Below, piece after piece: positions 44,225 to 55,582 of a DNA stretch of 64,000 nt. Made by a program: the position numbers and the translations under genes. Position 1 is the first letter of the stretch. Each line of letters begins with the position of its first letter. Source of the DNA: Brachionus manjavacas (taxonomy: Eukaryota > Rotifera > Eurotatoria > Ploima > Brachionidae); assembly GCA_019054805.1 (NCBI GenBank), contig JAHQIY010000005.1, forward strand, positions 2,835,501 to 2,899,500, given 5' to 3'. The notes beneath the pieces were generated by a model. The model saw only the letters and a list, made by a program, of their open reading frames with translations. It was not told where the DNA came from and made no database searches.

Positions 44225-45214
44225 ATGATTGATAAAACCTTCAGCGATAAGTGTTTAACTGATTACCTTCCAGATAGACTCAAGCATAATAGTTTTATCG
44301 AAAAGTGCGATCAGACCGGTCTGCTAAAATACAAATGGGAGTTCGTAGTAAGCGATCGCCTAAAAGCCGACAATTTCAGACTAAAGTTAATAAATGACAA
44401 GCTCAACATTGAAATTGACAAGCGTGTGGAGACAGAAAACTTCAGAGAGGTTGAAAATTTTCGTCGCGAGATCACTGTACCAGCTTTTGTGGACACTCAT
44501 ACATTAACTTGTTTTTTGGAAACTTATGAAAATGACAAGAATTTACTGATCGTCGAAGCATATCTGAGACCGGACTGCAATGCTGTACAAAATGGCTCGT
44601 CATTGAGAGACAAAATAAGACAACTGCAAAAAAACAATGGTTTTTTAAATTACAAATTCGATTTGAGTGACTACGATCCGCAGAACATCAGCATTTCGGT
44701 GCGGAATAAATCTGTCTTGGTGGTCAATGCTTTCAAGAAGATATATGATTCAAACGGGAAGCCAATAATCCAGGAGTTTAATCATGAACTTAATTTGCCA
44801 GAAAAAGTCGAGTTCCACAATATCAGAAATTGTCTTGATGAGTCAGATGGCGTGTTGCGCATTGAAATACCTGTGCCAGATAAGGATTTAGCGAACAATA
44901 ATGAATATTTAAAGAAAAAAAAGACAAGCTCCGATTCTGGCGACAAGTATTTGGAGTTAATGTTTGATCTTTTAGAGTTCAAATTTGACGGAATAAATGT
45001 GTACAAAAATTCAAGCAATAAAAGAGTGCTAGAAGTTCGCGCAGTTAAAGATTTGAGTATAAAAAAGGTAACTTTTGAGGACAAACCCTATGTCAGAAAG
45101 TACATTCTTCCCGATTGGGTCAAATCGGAAAATTTGAAAATCTTACAAGAGCAAAAGTATGTGGATGACAAGGTAAAAAATTACCTTATAGTACAACTGC
45201 CTATTATTGATTGA
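44225..45214 (+). CDS. protein with three tandem alpha-crystallin-like (small heat-shock) domains
   Basis: Intronless, 329 aa, no signal peptide. Three repeats of an immunoglobulin-like beta pattern of the Hsp20 type can be lined up. About 34-115: WEFVVSDRLKADNFRLKLIN and later FRREITVPAFVD. About 141-218: YKFDLSDYDPQNISISVRNK, FNHELNLPEKVEFHNI and GVLRIEIPVP, the most typical. About 243-327: LMFDLLEFKFDGINVYK and VRKYILPDWVKSENL ending YLIVQLPI. The middle domain has the canonical spacing and the L-x-I-x-I-P end; the outer two are diverged. Two-domain proteins of this class are known in flatworms; three is unusual. Chaperone function is inferred from the fold only. AATAAA occurs near 45284. 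Confidence 0.75.
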   Translation: MIDKTFSDKCLTDYLPDRLKHNSFIEKCDQTGLLKYKWEFVVSDRLKADNFRLKLINDKLNIEIDKRVETENFREVENFRREITVPAFVDTHTLTCFLETYENDKNLLIVEAYLRPDCNAVQNGSSLRDKIRQLQKNNGFLNYKFDLSDYDPQNISISVRNKSVLVVNAFKKIYDSNGKPIIQEFNHELNLPEKVEFHNIRNCLDESDGVLRIEIPVPDKDLANNNEYLKKKKTSSDSGDKYLELMFDLLEFKFDGINVYKNSSNKRVLEVRAVKDLSIKKVTFEDKPYVRKYILPDWVKSENLKILQEQKYVDDKVKNYLIVQLPIID

Positions 45215-45709
45215 TTTTAATGTTTTGATTAAGTGTGCAAATTTATTCAATGCTTTGTTTTCTTCTTTCACAAATATTTTCTTTAATAAAATTTTTAAAT
45301 TCAAATCTTTGAATTAATCTATTAATTATTTACAAATTTCATCGCAAATATTTGTTTTTTTTTTGGTCTAAAAATTCAAATATTTAGATACATTGAATCA
45401 GTAATGAAATTCTCATTAGATATAATTAAAAAATTAAAAAAAAACAGATCAGAATTTATTAATTTTAATTTAATGATGTAAATTAATTTCAGTTATATTT
45501 TTACTGGAATTTTTTAAATTAATAACAAAAATGGCTATTACGCTAATTTATTTAGTTCTTTTAGGCAAGAATGAATAATATCAATAAAGAAACAGTAAAA
45601 GAAATTAGATTTTAAATGATAATTATATTTACACATAATATTAATGTATTCTATATAAAAAGATGAATTTACTAGATAAAATGTGTTAAATGCACTATAT
45701 AAAAAAATA
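45215..45709. other. spacer
   Basis: AT-rich 3' flank of the alpha-crystallin-domain gene. Contains one extra copy of the TTTACTAGATAAAA motif (45668) just outside the next element. Confidence 0.4.
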
Positions 45710-46697
45710 TTTACTAGATAAAACCTAGATAAAATTATTAACTAATAGAATTAAAAGACACTTTCATAGAGAAAAAAATTAAAATGCTAGATAATTTTGT
45801 TAATTTACTAGATTAAATTAACTCTAGATATAATTGAATAGTTACTTAATATTTTATTTGATTAACTAATTAATTTATTAAACTCGATCAAATAAATGTT
45901 ATAAATCCTCTTAAAATTCTCTTAGTTACCCTTTATTTTACTAATTCCTTTATTTCAAAAAATTATTTAACTAGAACAATTGAAAAATGATGTATCCAGA
46001 CATCGACTCCTCGAATACGACTAGTTCCGAAAACACCGAACCTAGCAGTGAAGACACTGATATGAACAAATTTATGAAACATACGAAGTGGCACCACAAC
46101 AAACTCGCCCTATTTCTCCTTCTGGATTCAATAAAATAGCAATCTTTTAACAGATTGTCAAGAAAAATTAAAACCAATTAGCCACAAAAGACGACCCGGT
46201 TGACCTAAAGTTACGGCAAATGGCTTGTAAAGACAACCCAGTGAAGCTGTAAGTGATTTTAGCGATAAAAATACGCATGAAGACTATCTAGATATACCAG
46301 TGCCACTGGTATATTTGTTTGTTTATATGATATAAGCAAAAAAATATACAAATTAACAATACAACAGAAATCATTTATGAAAACGAAGAGGAATAAGAAA
46401 TAAACCACTGCTGATATAGAAACTCAACTCAAACGTGGTCGTGGTAGACCAAAAAAATGTGTCAACGTTATTCAAACCACTCAGTCAGAAAAAAAGAGCT
46501 GCTTCAAACAATAATCAAATGATGCTGAACATGTTCATGAGTCGCGCAATAAAAGAAAAGAAAATTTAGTACTCATTTATTTTATAAAGTTTTTTTCATT
46601 TTCTTGTCTGCCAAATAACTTCTATATCTAGTAAAAAATATTTTTATATAGTGTTTTGTCTTTTTTTCTATTAGTTAATAAAAATATCTAGTAAATT
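45710..46697 (+). mobile_element. 0.99-kb TIR transposon with coding remnants
   Basis: TTTACTAGAT, then TTATTAACTAATAGAA and AAAAGACA-type blocks, start at 45710 and recur inverted, ending at 46697, with arms of about 45-50 bases. Further CACTATATAAAAA/TACTAGAT copies lie just outside the left arm and just inside the right one, so the end modules are reiterated. Inside are plus-strand remnants: a 50-codon frame starting MMYPDIDSSNTTSSENTEPS (45988) and QLKRGRGRPKKCVN (about 46430), an AT-hook-like sequence. No DDE core is recognised; family unknown. Confidence 0.6.
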
Positions 46698-47164
46698 TCA
46701 TTTTTTTTATTTTTTATAATTAATCCTATGCCATTATATTTGATAATATTTTGAAAGAAGAAAAAAATTTTTCTTGTAAATTTCAAGCGTTAAATATTTC
46801 GTTTAACACAAATAGTTTTTTTAATCTTTTATAAAAAAAATGAAAAAATAGCTCATTATCTAATTTGTTTAAATAATATTTTTATTGATTTAAATTTTAT
46901 ATAAAAGAAAATTTTTTTTAAATCGTCAATTTTTAATCATTGATTTACATTATTATTCTTTATTATTTAAAAAATAATAAATATAGGACAATAAATTTTA
47001 ATTGAAATCAACTAGAAATTGATATTCAAGCGTTTTAGACAGTTAATTACTGAAAATTTTTTTCTTATAGCTTTTAAAACTTTAGTTTAAAAATGAACTG
47101 AAATTACTGTTACTTCGTAGTTTTAAAAATTGAAATTTAAGCCTTGAAAAACAATTAACAAGTA

Positions 47165-47925
47165 TTTATCAATCTGGTGAATACAGCTGGCTAGAGAAAA
47201 ATTGTATTCAAACTACGAAAAGAGAGGAATAAATAGAATGATAAATTATCAGAAGGAGATGGGAGGCACCGCTATGGTACCAAGAAAGCTTTACTGGAGT
47301 TAATGATTTTAAAAGCTTAATGAGATCTAGATTGCGTATTCATCACACAATTGTGATTACTAAGGCGTTCAGGATCTGAATCGTTGACATGCTTAGACTT
47401 TTCATTTGCACATTTGTAAGACCTCATCTAGAATGCACCGCAATTGTCTGGTCTCCTCATACAACAAAGGATGTTTAATTTTTTGAAAATGAAGAGAAAA
47501 GAGCAATAAAGTTAGGCTTGATTACGTTTAGCGAAAGAAGAGGTGACTTAATTAAACTTTTTTAATTTCAAAATGGTGTTAATCAAGTTTACTGGACAAA
47601 GCTAACTATCATTCGTTTTTTATATAATGATTTGCTCAGGGAATCAGAGAACACAAAAGTAAACTATTCGGGAAGAACATTTAAAATTGCAGTCAGAACG
47701 AACACTTTTTTACCATGAGAGTGGTAAATGAGTTAATACGCTTCCTGAGAAAATGATAAATTATAATAGAGTGAATCAATTCAAAAATAAGGAAGATAAA
47801 TTCAAAAGTCTTAATCAAAATGACTTTGTACGGTGTAAGAGTTATCAAAGTAGTCTTCCTTGTAAGATTTCTCCGCAAGCTTGTTAAAATACCTAATTAT
47901 TATTATTATTTAATTCTATATTTAA
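47165..47925 (+). mobile_element. LINE 3' end (CR1-like)
   Basis: Plus-strand pieces match the C-terminal part of a CR1-clade reverse transcriptase: FVRPHLECTAIVWSPHTTKD, EKRAIKLG, ERRGDLIKLF, a RTNTFLP block and YNRVNQFKNKEDKF. Stops and frame shifts break it into short frames. It ends in an (ATT)n tail near 47900-47915, the usual CR1 3' microsatellite. The 5' part is missing, as in most 5'-truncated LINE insertions. Confidence 0.75.
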
Positions 47926-49322
47926 GTACTTAACATTTGATATTATATTGAATAATTTGAAAAGACTTGTTGCTAAAAAAAAAAAGCATAAAAATTTAGG
48001 AACCTGATTACTATTTGATGTTTTTAAGTTATTTTACAATTGTCTATAAGATCTATTTTTTATTTTTGTATTTTTGAAATCTTATTTTTCTTAATTCAAT
48101 ATTTTATAATATTTAAGTCACCTATAAAGTGTAGTTAATTAAGCTTTATGGTCAATTCTTTCGATAAATCGAAAGACCATTTGCTGACAAGCAGGCCTAT
48201 TCATAGCCTCGCAATTCCGGATGCAATTATGGACTTCATGATAAGAAAGAGAAGACATGCATGCTGAAAGCTAAAGTAGTCCTAAATGATTCGAAAACTA
48301 TATTAAAAGAAACTAAAAATAAAATTTAAAATAAGCATTCTGATATCATGTGATATCAGATGATATCAGCTGAGGACTGTTAAAAACCTAATTCTGTATT
48401 CTTGGATAATTCGAAGAATCTCAATAACATTCTTAAAATTAAATTCAAACAAATATAAAAAAATTTTTCCAAAAAGCATTTAAAAATATTATTATATTCT
48501 AGCATTATTTCAAAAGTTTAATTTGAGTAATTACCTAATAAATTCTTTTAAACGTAATTTTTTAATGTCGTATCATTTTGTAAAATTTAAAGCAGCCAGA
48601 AAAAGATTATAAAAAAGATTGAAATCAATTGACAAGGTATTTAATGCTTTATAATTGATAAAATTCTTAAAATCCCAAAACTAGGTTTAGCTAGGCTTGC
48701 TTTTTACTTTTCAATTAAAGTAAAAATGAAAATTTTTTTTCAAAAGACTTTTACAGCTTGCTTCTTCTGGAAAAAACATTTATTAGCGTTTTTTCGCATT
48801 TTAATTTATAATAATAATAAAAAAAGACTCAGGAAAATTTGAAACATAATTTAAGCAACAATTTTATTTAATGAACAGCAACAATCTATTTGGATGACCA
48901 AAGGCAAAGTTTTCAAATCACATTTATGTGGTTAATTTTTAAAAGCATAAATCTGTTTTTAATAGATCTTGAAGCGGAATTTTAATTATTCAAGTTTATA
49001 TTCTACATATAATTTTTCAAATGGCTGTATAACCAGAACTTTTTTAAATTTTTTATCTTTAACATTTAAAAGGGCTAATTTTAATTTTGAATTTAAATAG
49101 ATGAAAGGTTAATCAGTCGAACGAATATTTTACTTTTCATTTTTTTTTTATTTATCAAAACTTAAAAATATGAATCAAAAAATACAAATTTAAAAAATGT
49201 ACAAATAAAAATAAATTAAAAAATATTTATTAAAATTATTGGGAAATTATTTAAATATTTAAAATGTTGAACTAAAAATTCCGATGAAAAAAAGCTTATA
49301 ATTTTTAATTTTATCTTATTGT
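47926..49322. other. spacer
   Basis: AT-rich 3' flank of LRRC43. Contains a short triple GATATCA(T/G) reiteration at about 48339-48370. No gene seen. Confidence 0.4.
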
Positions 49323-51130
49323 TTATTTATTTAAATCATTTTCGTCCAAATATGTCTTCAATTCTCTTATGTGAGCAAAGTCTAAAACTTTAAATTTAAA
49401 ATCTATTTCTAACGGAAGTTGCTCAGCAGGCTCTCGGAGATCAGCTTCTGATTTCTTTTTATCTGCTTTCGATGCTTTTTCATTTTTTTTACCTTTTTTA
49501 GGATCATTTTTGTTACTTGTGGCCACCGATTGATTTAAATTAGCTGTTTCAAATTTTTGTTTTGATTGAAATTTTTTTTCTAATATTTTTGTAAGTCCAT
49601 CTAAAACAGGCTGCAGTTCTACATCAAAATCCGCTAATACCTTTTCTTCCACATTAACTTGATTGTAGTTTTCCAATAATGACGAAATAGTTTTTTTCTT
49701 TTTTTTTACTTCTTTTTTCTCCTCCTTTTTCTCTGGTTTCTTTTTCTTTTTGCCTTCATCTTCGGCCGGTGGCTCATAGTTTTTAGCCTGATAGAAGATT
49801 TTTCTCTCAACCAACTCAATTCTAGTTCCTTTTAGCATGAAATCTCTTAAATTGATCATAGATTTGAATTTTAAATTCACAAGACCCTTTTCGTTTAGAT
49901 CAATGTTTGTCATCGGGTCGAATTCTTGGGTGGAATCGATCTTTTGTTCAAAGCAGTCCATGAAATCAGAATCTTCTATAGAACTAAAACGAATAACATA
50001 TTTGAATACAAAAATCTCTGGCTCATCTTCAAACTTAGCCGCAAAATAAGTAAAAAATTTTACCATAAAATTAAATACTCACGTCCGGTAATTCAGGAAG
50101 CACCAAATTTCTGATACTTGTAAAATTGAATAATATTTCGGCATGATGAGTAAAGAAATCTGAAAAATACAATAAATAAAATTTGCTTTTTAAAAAAAAA
50201 GCTATAATTTAAAAAATACCTCTATAGAGCTTGAAATCTTGATAGTTAATTCTTTCTTCTTTTTTAATAGGTGAATCATCTAATGAGTATAGGTTGGTTA
50301 AAGAGTCAATAACAAGGCCACGATAGCCCGGATAAAGAACAACAGGATTTCGGCTGAGAATTAAAACTTTCAGATTTTTCAAATTTTCTAATTCAATTAT
50401 CAAATTTGTTAAATCGTGAATATTATTAGAGGTTAGGTCTAACGAGACCAAACTTTGCCAATGCTTTGGGTAAAAAAAAGTGTCCAAATTCTCAATGGAG
50501 TTGTAAGCGAGTCCAAAATGCTGAATGCTTGTTCTGGACCTAACAATTATATCTTGAATATTTTGAATCAGATTGGCGCTTAGGTCAAAAATTTTTAGTG
50601 AATTTGGCAAATTGGACAGATTGCAACCTGTTATTAAATTGCAGCTCAAAATTAATTCTTCAAGATTGACAAAATTTCTGACATTTTCATCTATTTCTTC
50701 AATCTAGATAATATTTACATAAGTTGATTCAATAAACATTTTAAGTTAAAAAATTTACATCAAGACTGTTAAGTCTTAAATTCGAGAAATAGCGTTCAAT
50801 ATTTTTGAGATTTATGCTTGACCGGTCTTTGATATATCTCTCTCTAATAGAATCACAATCTCTGCTCCAAATATATGTTTCATACCAAGGAGATTTTTGA
50901 TCTTTAATCAAATCGATCATTTCAACTATTTCATCTACTTTTTCTTTTTCATATTCATCGAGTTCTTTAAAAAAATTTAATTAGCCCCAATTTAAAGTGG
51001 CAATTGATATATACTTACCATTTGGTATGCGGGGATCTTTTTTAACATAAGAGCCTATAATTGGATACTCATTCAATCGTAATGATTTAAGTTGTATGTA
51101 AAAAGCCTCTGATACACACTTCTTGGACAT
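49323..51130 (-). CDS. LRRC43: leucine-rich repeat-containing protein 43
   Basis: Exons 51130-51019, 50964-50759, 50703-50220, 50159-50083, 50033-49323 (1590 nt, 529 aa; phase kept). Order and motifs follow vertebrate LRRC43: an N-terminal KDQKSPWYETYIWSRDC block, a set of SDS22-like leucine-rich repeats (NLEELILSCNLI, NSLKIFDLSANLI, SIQHFGLAYNSI, HWQSLVSLDLTSNNI, LKVLILSRNPV), the cap motif YPGYRGLVIDSLTNLYSLDD, then a beta-rich segment and the shared NLRDFMLKGTRIELVERKI, followed by a Lys/Glu-rich low-complexity stretch (GKKKKKPEKKEEKKEVKKKK) that vertebrate LRRC43 also has. Exact function is unknown; the family is associated with ciliated cells. The last-exon start was placed after CTAAG because it restores the conserved FEDEPEIFVFKYVIRF segment directly after LPELPD. 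Confidence 0.9.
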
Positions 51131-53200
51131 TTTGTTATATTCTTTTAAGACCTCATTATTCAGTTATTGTGTTCAACTTTGGAAATTTATAATCTTAAAT
51201 GTTCTCCCATATTCTTCTTATTCAAATTTAGTCAAACAAGTTGCTAGGTTACAAACTACTTCTCATTAATATAATATTACAATAATTTGATTCAAATTAT
51301 GAACTAATAAAATTTTATAAGAAACTTTGCAAATTTTCTTAAGAATTAAATTTTATTTTATGAATTTTAATGGAAAACTTATGCCAAGCAATAAATAAAT
51401 TCAAATAAAAATGCATTAAAATGTTTAAATTGGCTTTTAAAAAGTTATTTAATCAATCAATTATAATTTATGAGTATGTTGCAAAAGGTTTCAAATCTGA
51501 TATTACCTAAAATGATAAGTTAAAAAGAGAAAAAAATAATCATTTTTATTTTTAAGTCTTTGTTAAAGATGTGTCGAGTCTTGTTAATGGTGTTTTATAG
51601 TTTTATTCAAAGTTATCATTGAGTATCCGATCAATAATGCGAACATTTGTTCACAAAAATCATAAGAAATTCAAAATTGAACTCAGGTTTGATTTAAAGA
51701 AACCCTTTTCTATTGAATGTAATTTTTGCCTTTAATTTTTTATACTAAGAACAACATTTCATAAAGAAAATTATAAAGATCAATTTTTTTATTTATTTTT
51801 AACTTCTTTTAAATAATTAATGTACAATTATTTTACAATTGTTGTTTTCATTATTTAATAGTAATGAATTTAAAGGTTGTGCTCTTAAAGGCTTACTGAT
51901 CAGTTCCCAATTCTATGTCAAATTTTTAAATCTTTAAAAAAAAAAATACATTAAAAACTGGTTTAAATTTTATGTGGATGAAACTAAATTAATTTTAATT
52001 TAAATTTCTTAAATCTCTCAACTCTAACGAAATTTGAAAAAATGATATTATTTTCGTAGCTATTATAAAATTAATTTTCAGTTTTAAAAAAAAAATTACA
52101 AATGATATAAAAAAATTCGAATTACTATATTTAAATAATAGAATGCACCGGCTGTAACTTTTGCGTTTAAGAAAATAATTAACTATGAATTAGATAATCT
52201 TTTTTTTAATTTTAATTTCAAAAGTCTAAGTCTTTGTTTTTAGGACCTGGGGCTAATTAGAAATTTTTGACTCTTACTTTAATTCCATTAAAGACGAAAC
52301 AAATAAGAAATAACAATCGTCTGAAATTGACTTGAATTTTACAGATGATGGTTGTCATTTAATTTGAAGAAGAAGATATTGATACAGAAACGTTCGATTC
52401 AGTTCAAGTTAATAAAGATTTTCAAAGAGAATTAGAATCAGGTGAAGAAGAAGATTTATGGAATCATACTTAAATAAAAATGACAAATAAAGTTTTTGAA
52501 AAAATATTAAGTAAAACCGTCTCATTTTTTAATTAATTTTCATTCATTCAGTAATTTTATGTTTTATTTTTTATAATACATTAAATGGCCACCTAGAGAT
52601 AGATTTTTTTAAAAAATTGTATTTATTACATTTTTATATTTTATTTTATTCTATTTTCTCTATTTTCTATAAATATTATTTTGCTTAAATTAAATGGAAT
52701 AAATAAATGAATTTGAGTTTTTTGTACTCTTATACTGTCTTTTCCATGAGGAGAATTTTTTTTTGTTGAGAATTGTGTATTGTTTAAAGGGCAATCTAAA
52801 TCAAAAAGTCAAGAAATTTTTAAAAAATTTTAGAAGAGTTTTGCTGAATGCTCAAAATCTGACATAGATGTTGGTAACCAAACAGAATCAAAACTCAATT
52901 TACTTTTTAAAATTTTTTTTATTCAAATTTTTCTTTAATTTTTTTGTTTTTCAATTATTTTTTCAATTATTTAATTTTTTCAATTACAAAATCAAATATC
53001 TATTAAATTTGGTTTCATATTCAAAATTTTTATTCGCATGTTTTTGAGATTCAATTTCTTAATTAAAAGAAAGCAATTTTTATAATTTTTTTTCATATTC
53101 AAATAGTAAATTCGAAGCTGATTTCCGTTCGAAAAGCTACTTATTCAAATATCGGTTCGAATATGCATTTTCGATTTCATCACTAAAAGAAACAAATTTA
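51131..53200. other. spacer with a possible transposon-derived 3' exon
   Basis: Mostly AT-rich. At 52363-52473 the plus strand reads EEEDIDTETFDSVQVNKDFQ, RELESGEEEDLWNHT and a stop, followed by AATAAA and a second AATAAA. It looks like the acidic C-terminal exon of an unknown gene or transposase; no upstream exon could be joined in phase. Confidence 0.3.
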
Positions 53201-53204
53201 TTTC

Positions 53205-54190
53205 GGATAAACTACATTGTTTTTTACCTAACAGATCATGAACAACAAACCTATTAGAGTTAACTGATATTGCAATTTATTAATATGAAAAAAGCAAATT
53301 TGCGGACATTGTTTGTACTGGCTTTTATAAGGCCTTTGATAAAGTTCTTCATAAATTTATAGGATATTGAAAACAAAACTTGAATCATATGAGATAAATG
53401 GTTAACTTCTAAGATGGATTGAGTCGTTTCTAATTGGAAGTGTACAAAGAGTTATTTTAGGTAATGACGCATTCAATTGAGAGGTAGTTACAAGCAATAT
53501 CCAAACCCAAGGGTCAGTTATTGTTTTAATCCTATTTATGATTTTTATCAATGATTTACTTGAAAGCTTCAAAAGTTTCTGTCTTGATTTTCCCGATGCC
53601 TTGAAATTAATTGGTGTTTCCTAATTTCTGAAAAAGGATCATTAGAACTTCAGAAATACATCTATCTCCTTTGAAATGGACAGATACTTGGTCAGCAAAT
53701 TTAAACCTGAACAAATGAAAAGCTTTCTATCTAGGAACGAAAAAGTCAGAAAGAAATATGCTAACCGAATACTGGTTTATTTATTTGTAAATCTGTACCG
53801 AGCTTATGCTCCTTCAGAATAAAAATATATAGAATAAAATAAATCAAAAATAAAGTTAAATAAGATAAAATTAAAGAAAAAGAATTAAATAATGAAAAAA
53901 AAATAAAAAACGGTAAGTTAAAATAGTTAGAGGTTAGACATGTTTAAATATTTGGTAAGAATAGCAATTCTTTTAAGTACTTTGGTCTAGAATCATAAAT
54001 ACTTCTCTTTGTATCACTTTTGAGAGCTCATCAATGGTAATCAGTATGAACTTGGAGTCAATGTCAAAAACAGATTTTAAAATCCTTGAAAGGTACAAAA
54101 AGGATTTACAAAATTAACTGATTCTATTAGTACTAAGCCTTATGAAGACAGTTTGAAACTCTTGAACCTACACTCGTCGCTTAAAAATAA
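53205..54190 (+). mobile_element. degraded LINE (CR1-like) with a nested antisense LINE tail
   Basis: Plus-strand fragments in order: ADIVCTGFYKAFDKVLHKF (53299 on), LLRWIESFLIGSVQRVILGN, GSVIVLILFMIFINDLLES, then after 53,990 KVQKGFTKLTDSISTKPYED and LKLLNLHSSL. These follow the reverse-transcriptase order of CR1 elements. The frame is broken many times. Between 53780 and about 53940 it is interrupted by foreign sequence beginning with the same LINE 3'-tail core, in antisense, that is found at 16796-16850. Confidence 0.7.
53780..53830 (-). repeat. LINE 3'-tail fragment, second copy
   Basis: The core CTGTACCGAGCTTATGCTCC and flanks are shared base for base with 16824-16850, with TTTA units on the left. 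In the minus orientation this is a LINE end followed by (AAAT)n. Confidence 0.55.
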
Positions 54191-55582
54191 CTTTAGCCTT
54201 ATTTTTTTCGGCTAAATTACGTATTTTTTACCACTTTTACCGCTTTGTTCTAGCTCTGACGGTCAAAAGCTTTTTTTAACGGCGGAATAAGACTCTATAC
54301 CTTTCTTGGCAAGCAATTGTGGGACTGTTTCTCAATTTATCTTATTTTCTTTGAATTTTGTATTGAAATCTGCACCGATTATTGTTTGACGTCTACAGTT
54401 GCCAAAGTTGTGCACCCTAGATTTCGCTCGGAAATTCCGCTTTTTTCTATTGACGCACCAAAACTCCAACTAACTCAGCTATTTCTCTTTCAGTTTTTGT
54501 TTGATCTTTCAAAATACCCACAACATGCTAACTTTGTTGTTGATCGGTTTTTTTTCACCCATTTTTTCTCTATTTTGGTAAATTTTTGGGTAGTTATACA
54601 AAGCATCGGACAGATTTTTATTTAGATAAAAAAGTTTAATTTTTACTTTTTGTGCCAATTTTTTTTCGAAGTTAATACAGAGATTAATATTTTTAATTAT
54701 TATTGAGTGTAAGCGTTATAATTTATTGAAAAGTAGAAAAATTAATATTATTAAATTAACACTCAAAAGACAGGCTATTTTTGACAAAAACTTTGTTTAA
54801 ATCTTGCATTTGTTCCATTAAAGTGTGTAATATGAAAAGCAGAATATTTAAAAGGCTGTTACCTAAGCTTAAAAAAAATATTAAAACATCTAAATATGAT
54901 TGATCGTTAACTAAAAAATTGAATTTGAAATTTTGAAAAATGGTCAAATTAACACCACCGAACCTTTGAGTGTTAAGGTTTTGTGGTTTTTGAATTAATT
55001 TCGAATTAAATTATACCAAAAGTATTTTAGAATTTCGAATAAAACCCTTTTACAATTAAATAAAAATATTGAAATAATAAGCAACTTAATCAATTAAACA
55101 TCATATTTTATCATCACCTTAAAAAAGCAACATAACGTAATCATCCGAATTGACATGTCTTTATAATAGAGTACTCTATTTTAGTGATATGTTATTCAAA
55201 TTGAGCACTGTTTTAAATTTAAATAAAAATAAAAATTCAATTTTAGTGACATTTAACAAAAAGTGAACATATTTTAAAGAATTAAAAATTTTTAGAGCTT
55301 ATATTAAATTCTTTAAAAAATGAAAATTGAATTAACTATGTTTTTTTTAACATAGGTCAAATTTATTCATTTTTTAAGACTTGTCATTAAAATTGCACAT
55401 TACTCTTTTTAAAACTAGTGCTCATTTTTTGATTTAGCAAATTGTCACTAAATTATATACGGATAATTGCGCAATTCTAAAAAAATTAAAAATTCTTTAA
55501 ATCAAGATAGCTTTATTCAATCATCTTATAAAAAACTATTAAAAATAACGCTTTCAGAAAAAAAAGACTAAGAAAATCTATG
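54191..55582. other. spacer with two small inverted-repeat elements
   Basis: A less AT-rich patch at 54200-54620 has an open plus-strand frame of about 100 codons without family features. About 54757-54975: TTAACACTCAAA repeated inverted at the ends (218 bp). About 55244-55430: TTTAGTGACA inverted at the ends. Both look like short MITEs, with short arms and so weak evidence. Confidence 0.35.

Noticed and set aside
49323-50066. Independent gene starting MVKFFTYF
   Set aside because: It is the last exon of LRRC43; the ATG lies in an intron (GTGAGT to CTAAG).
54317-54625. 102-codon Phe-rich plus-strand frame
   Set aside because: No Met context, homology or splice partners; composition looks like chance in T-rich DNA.
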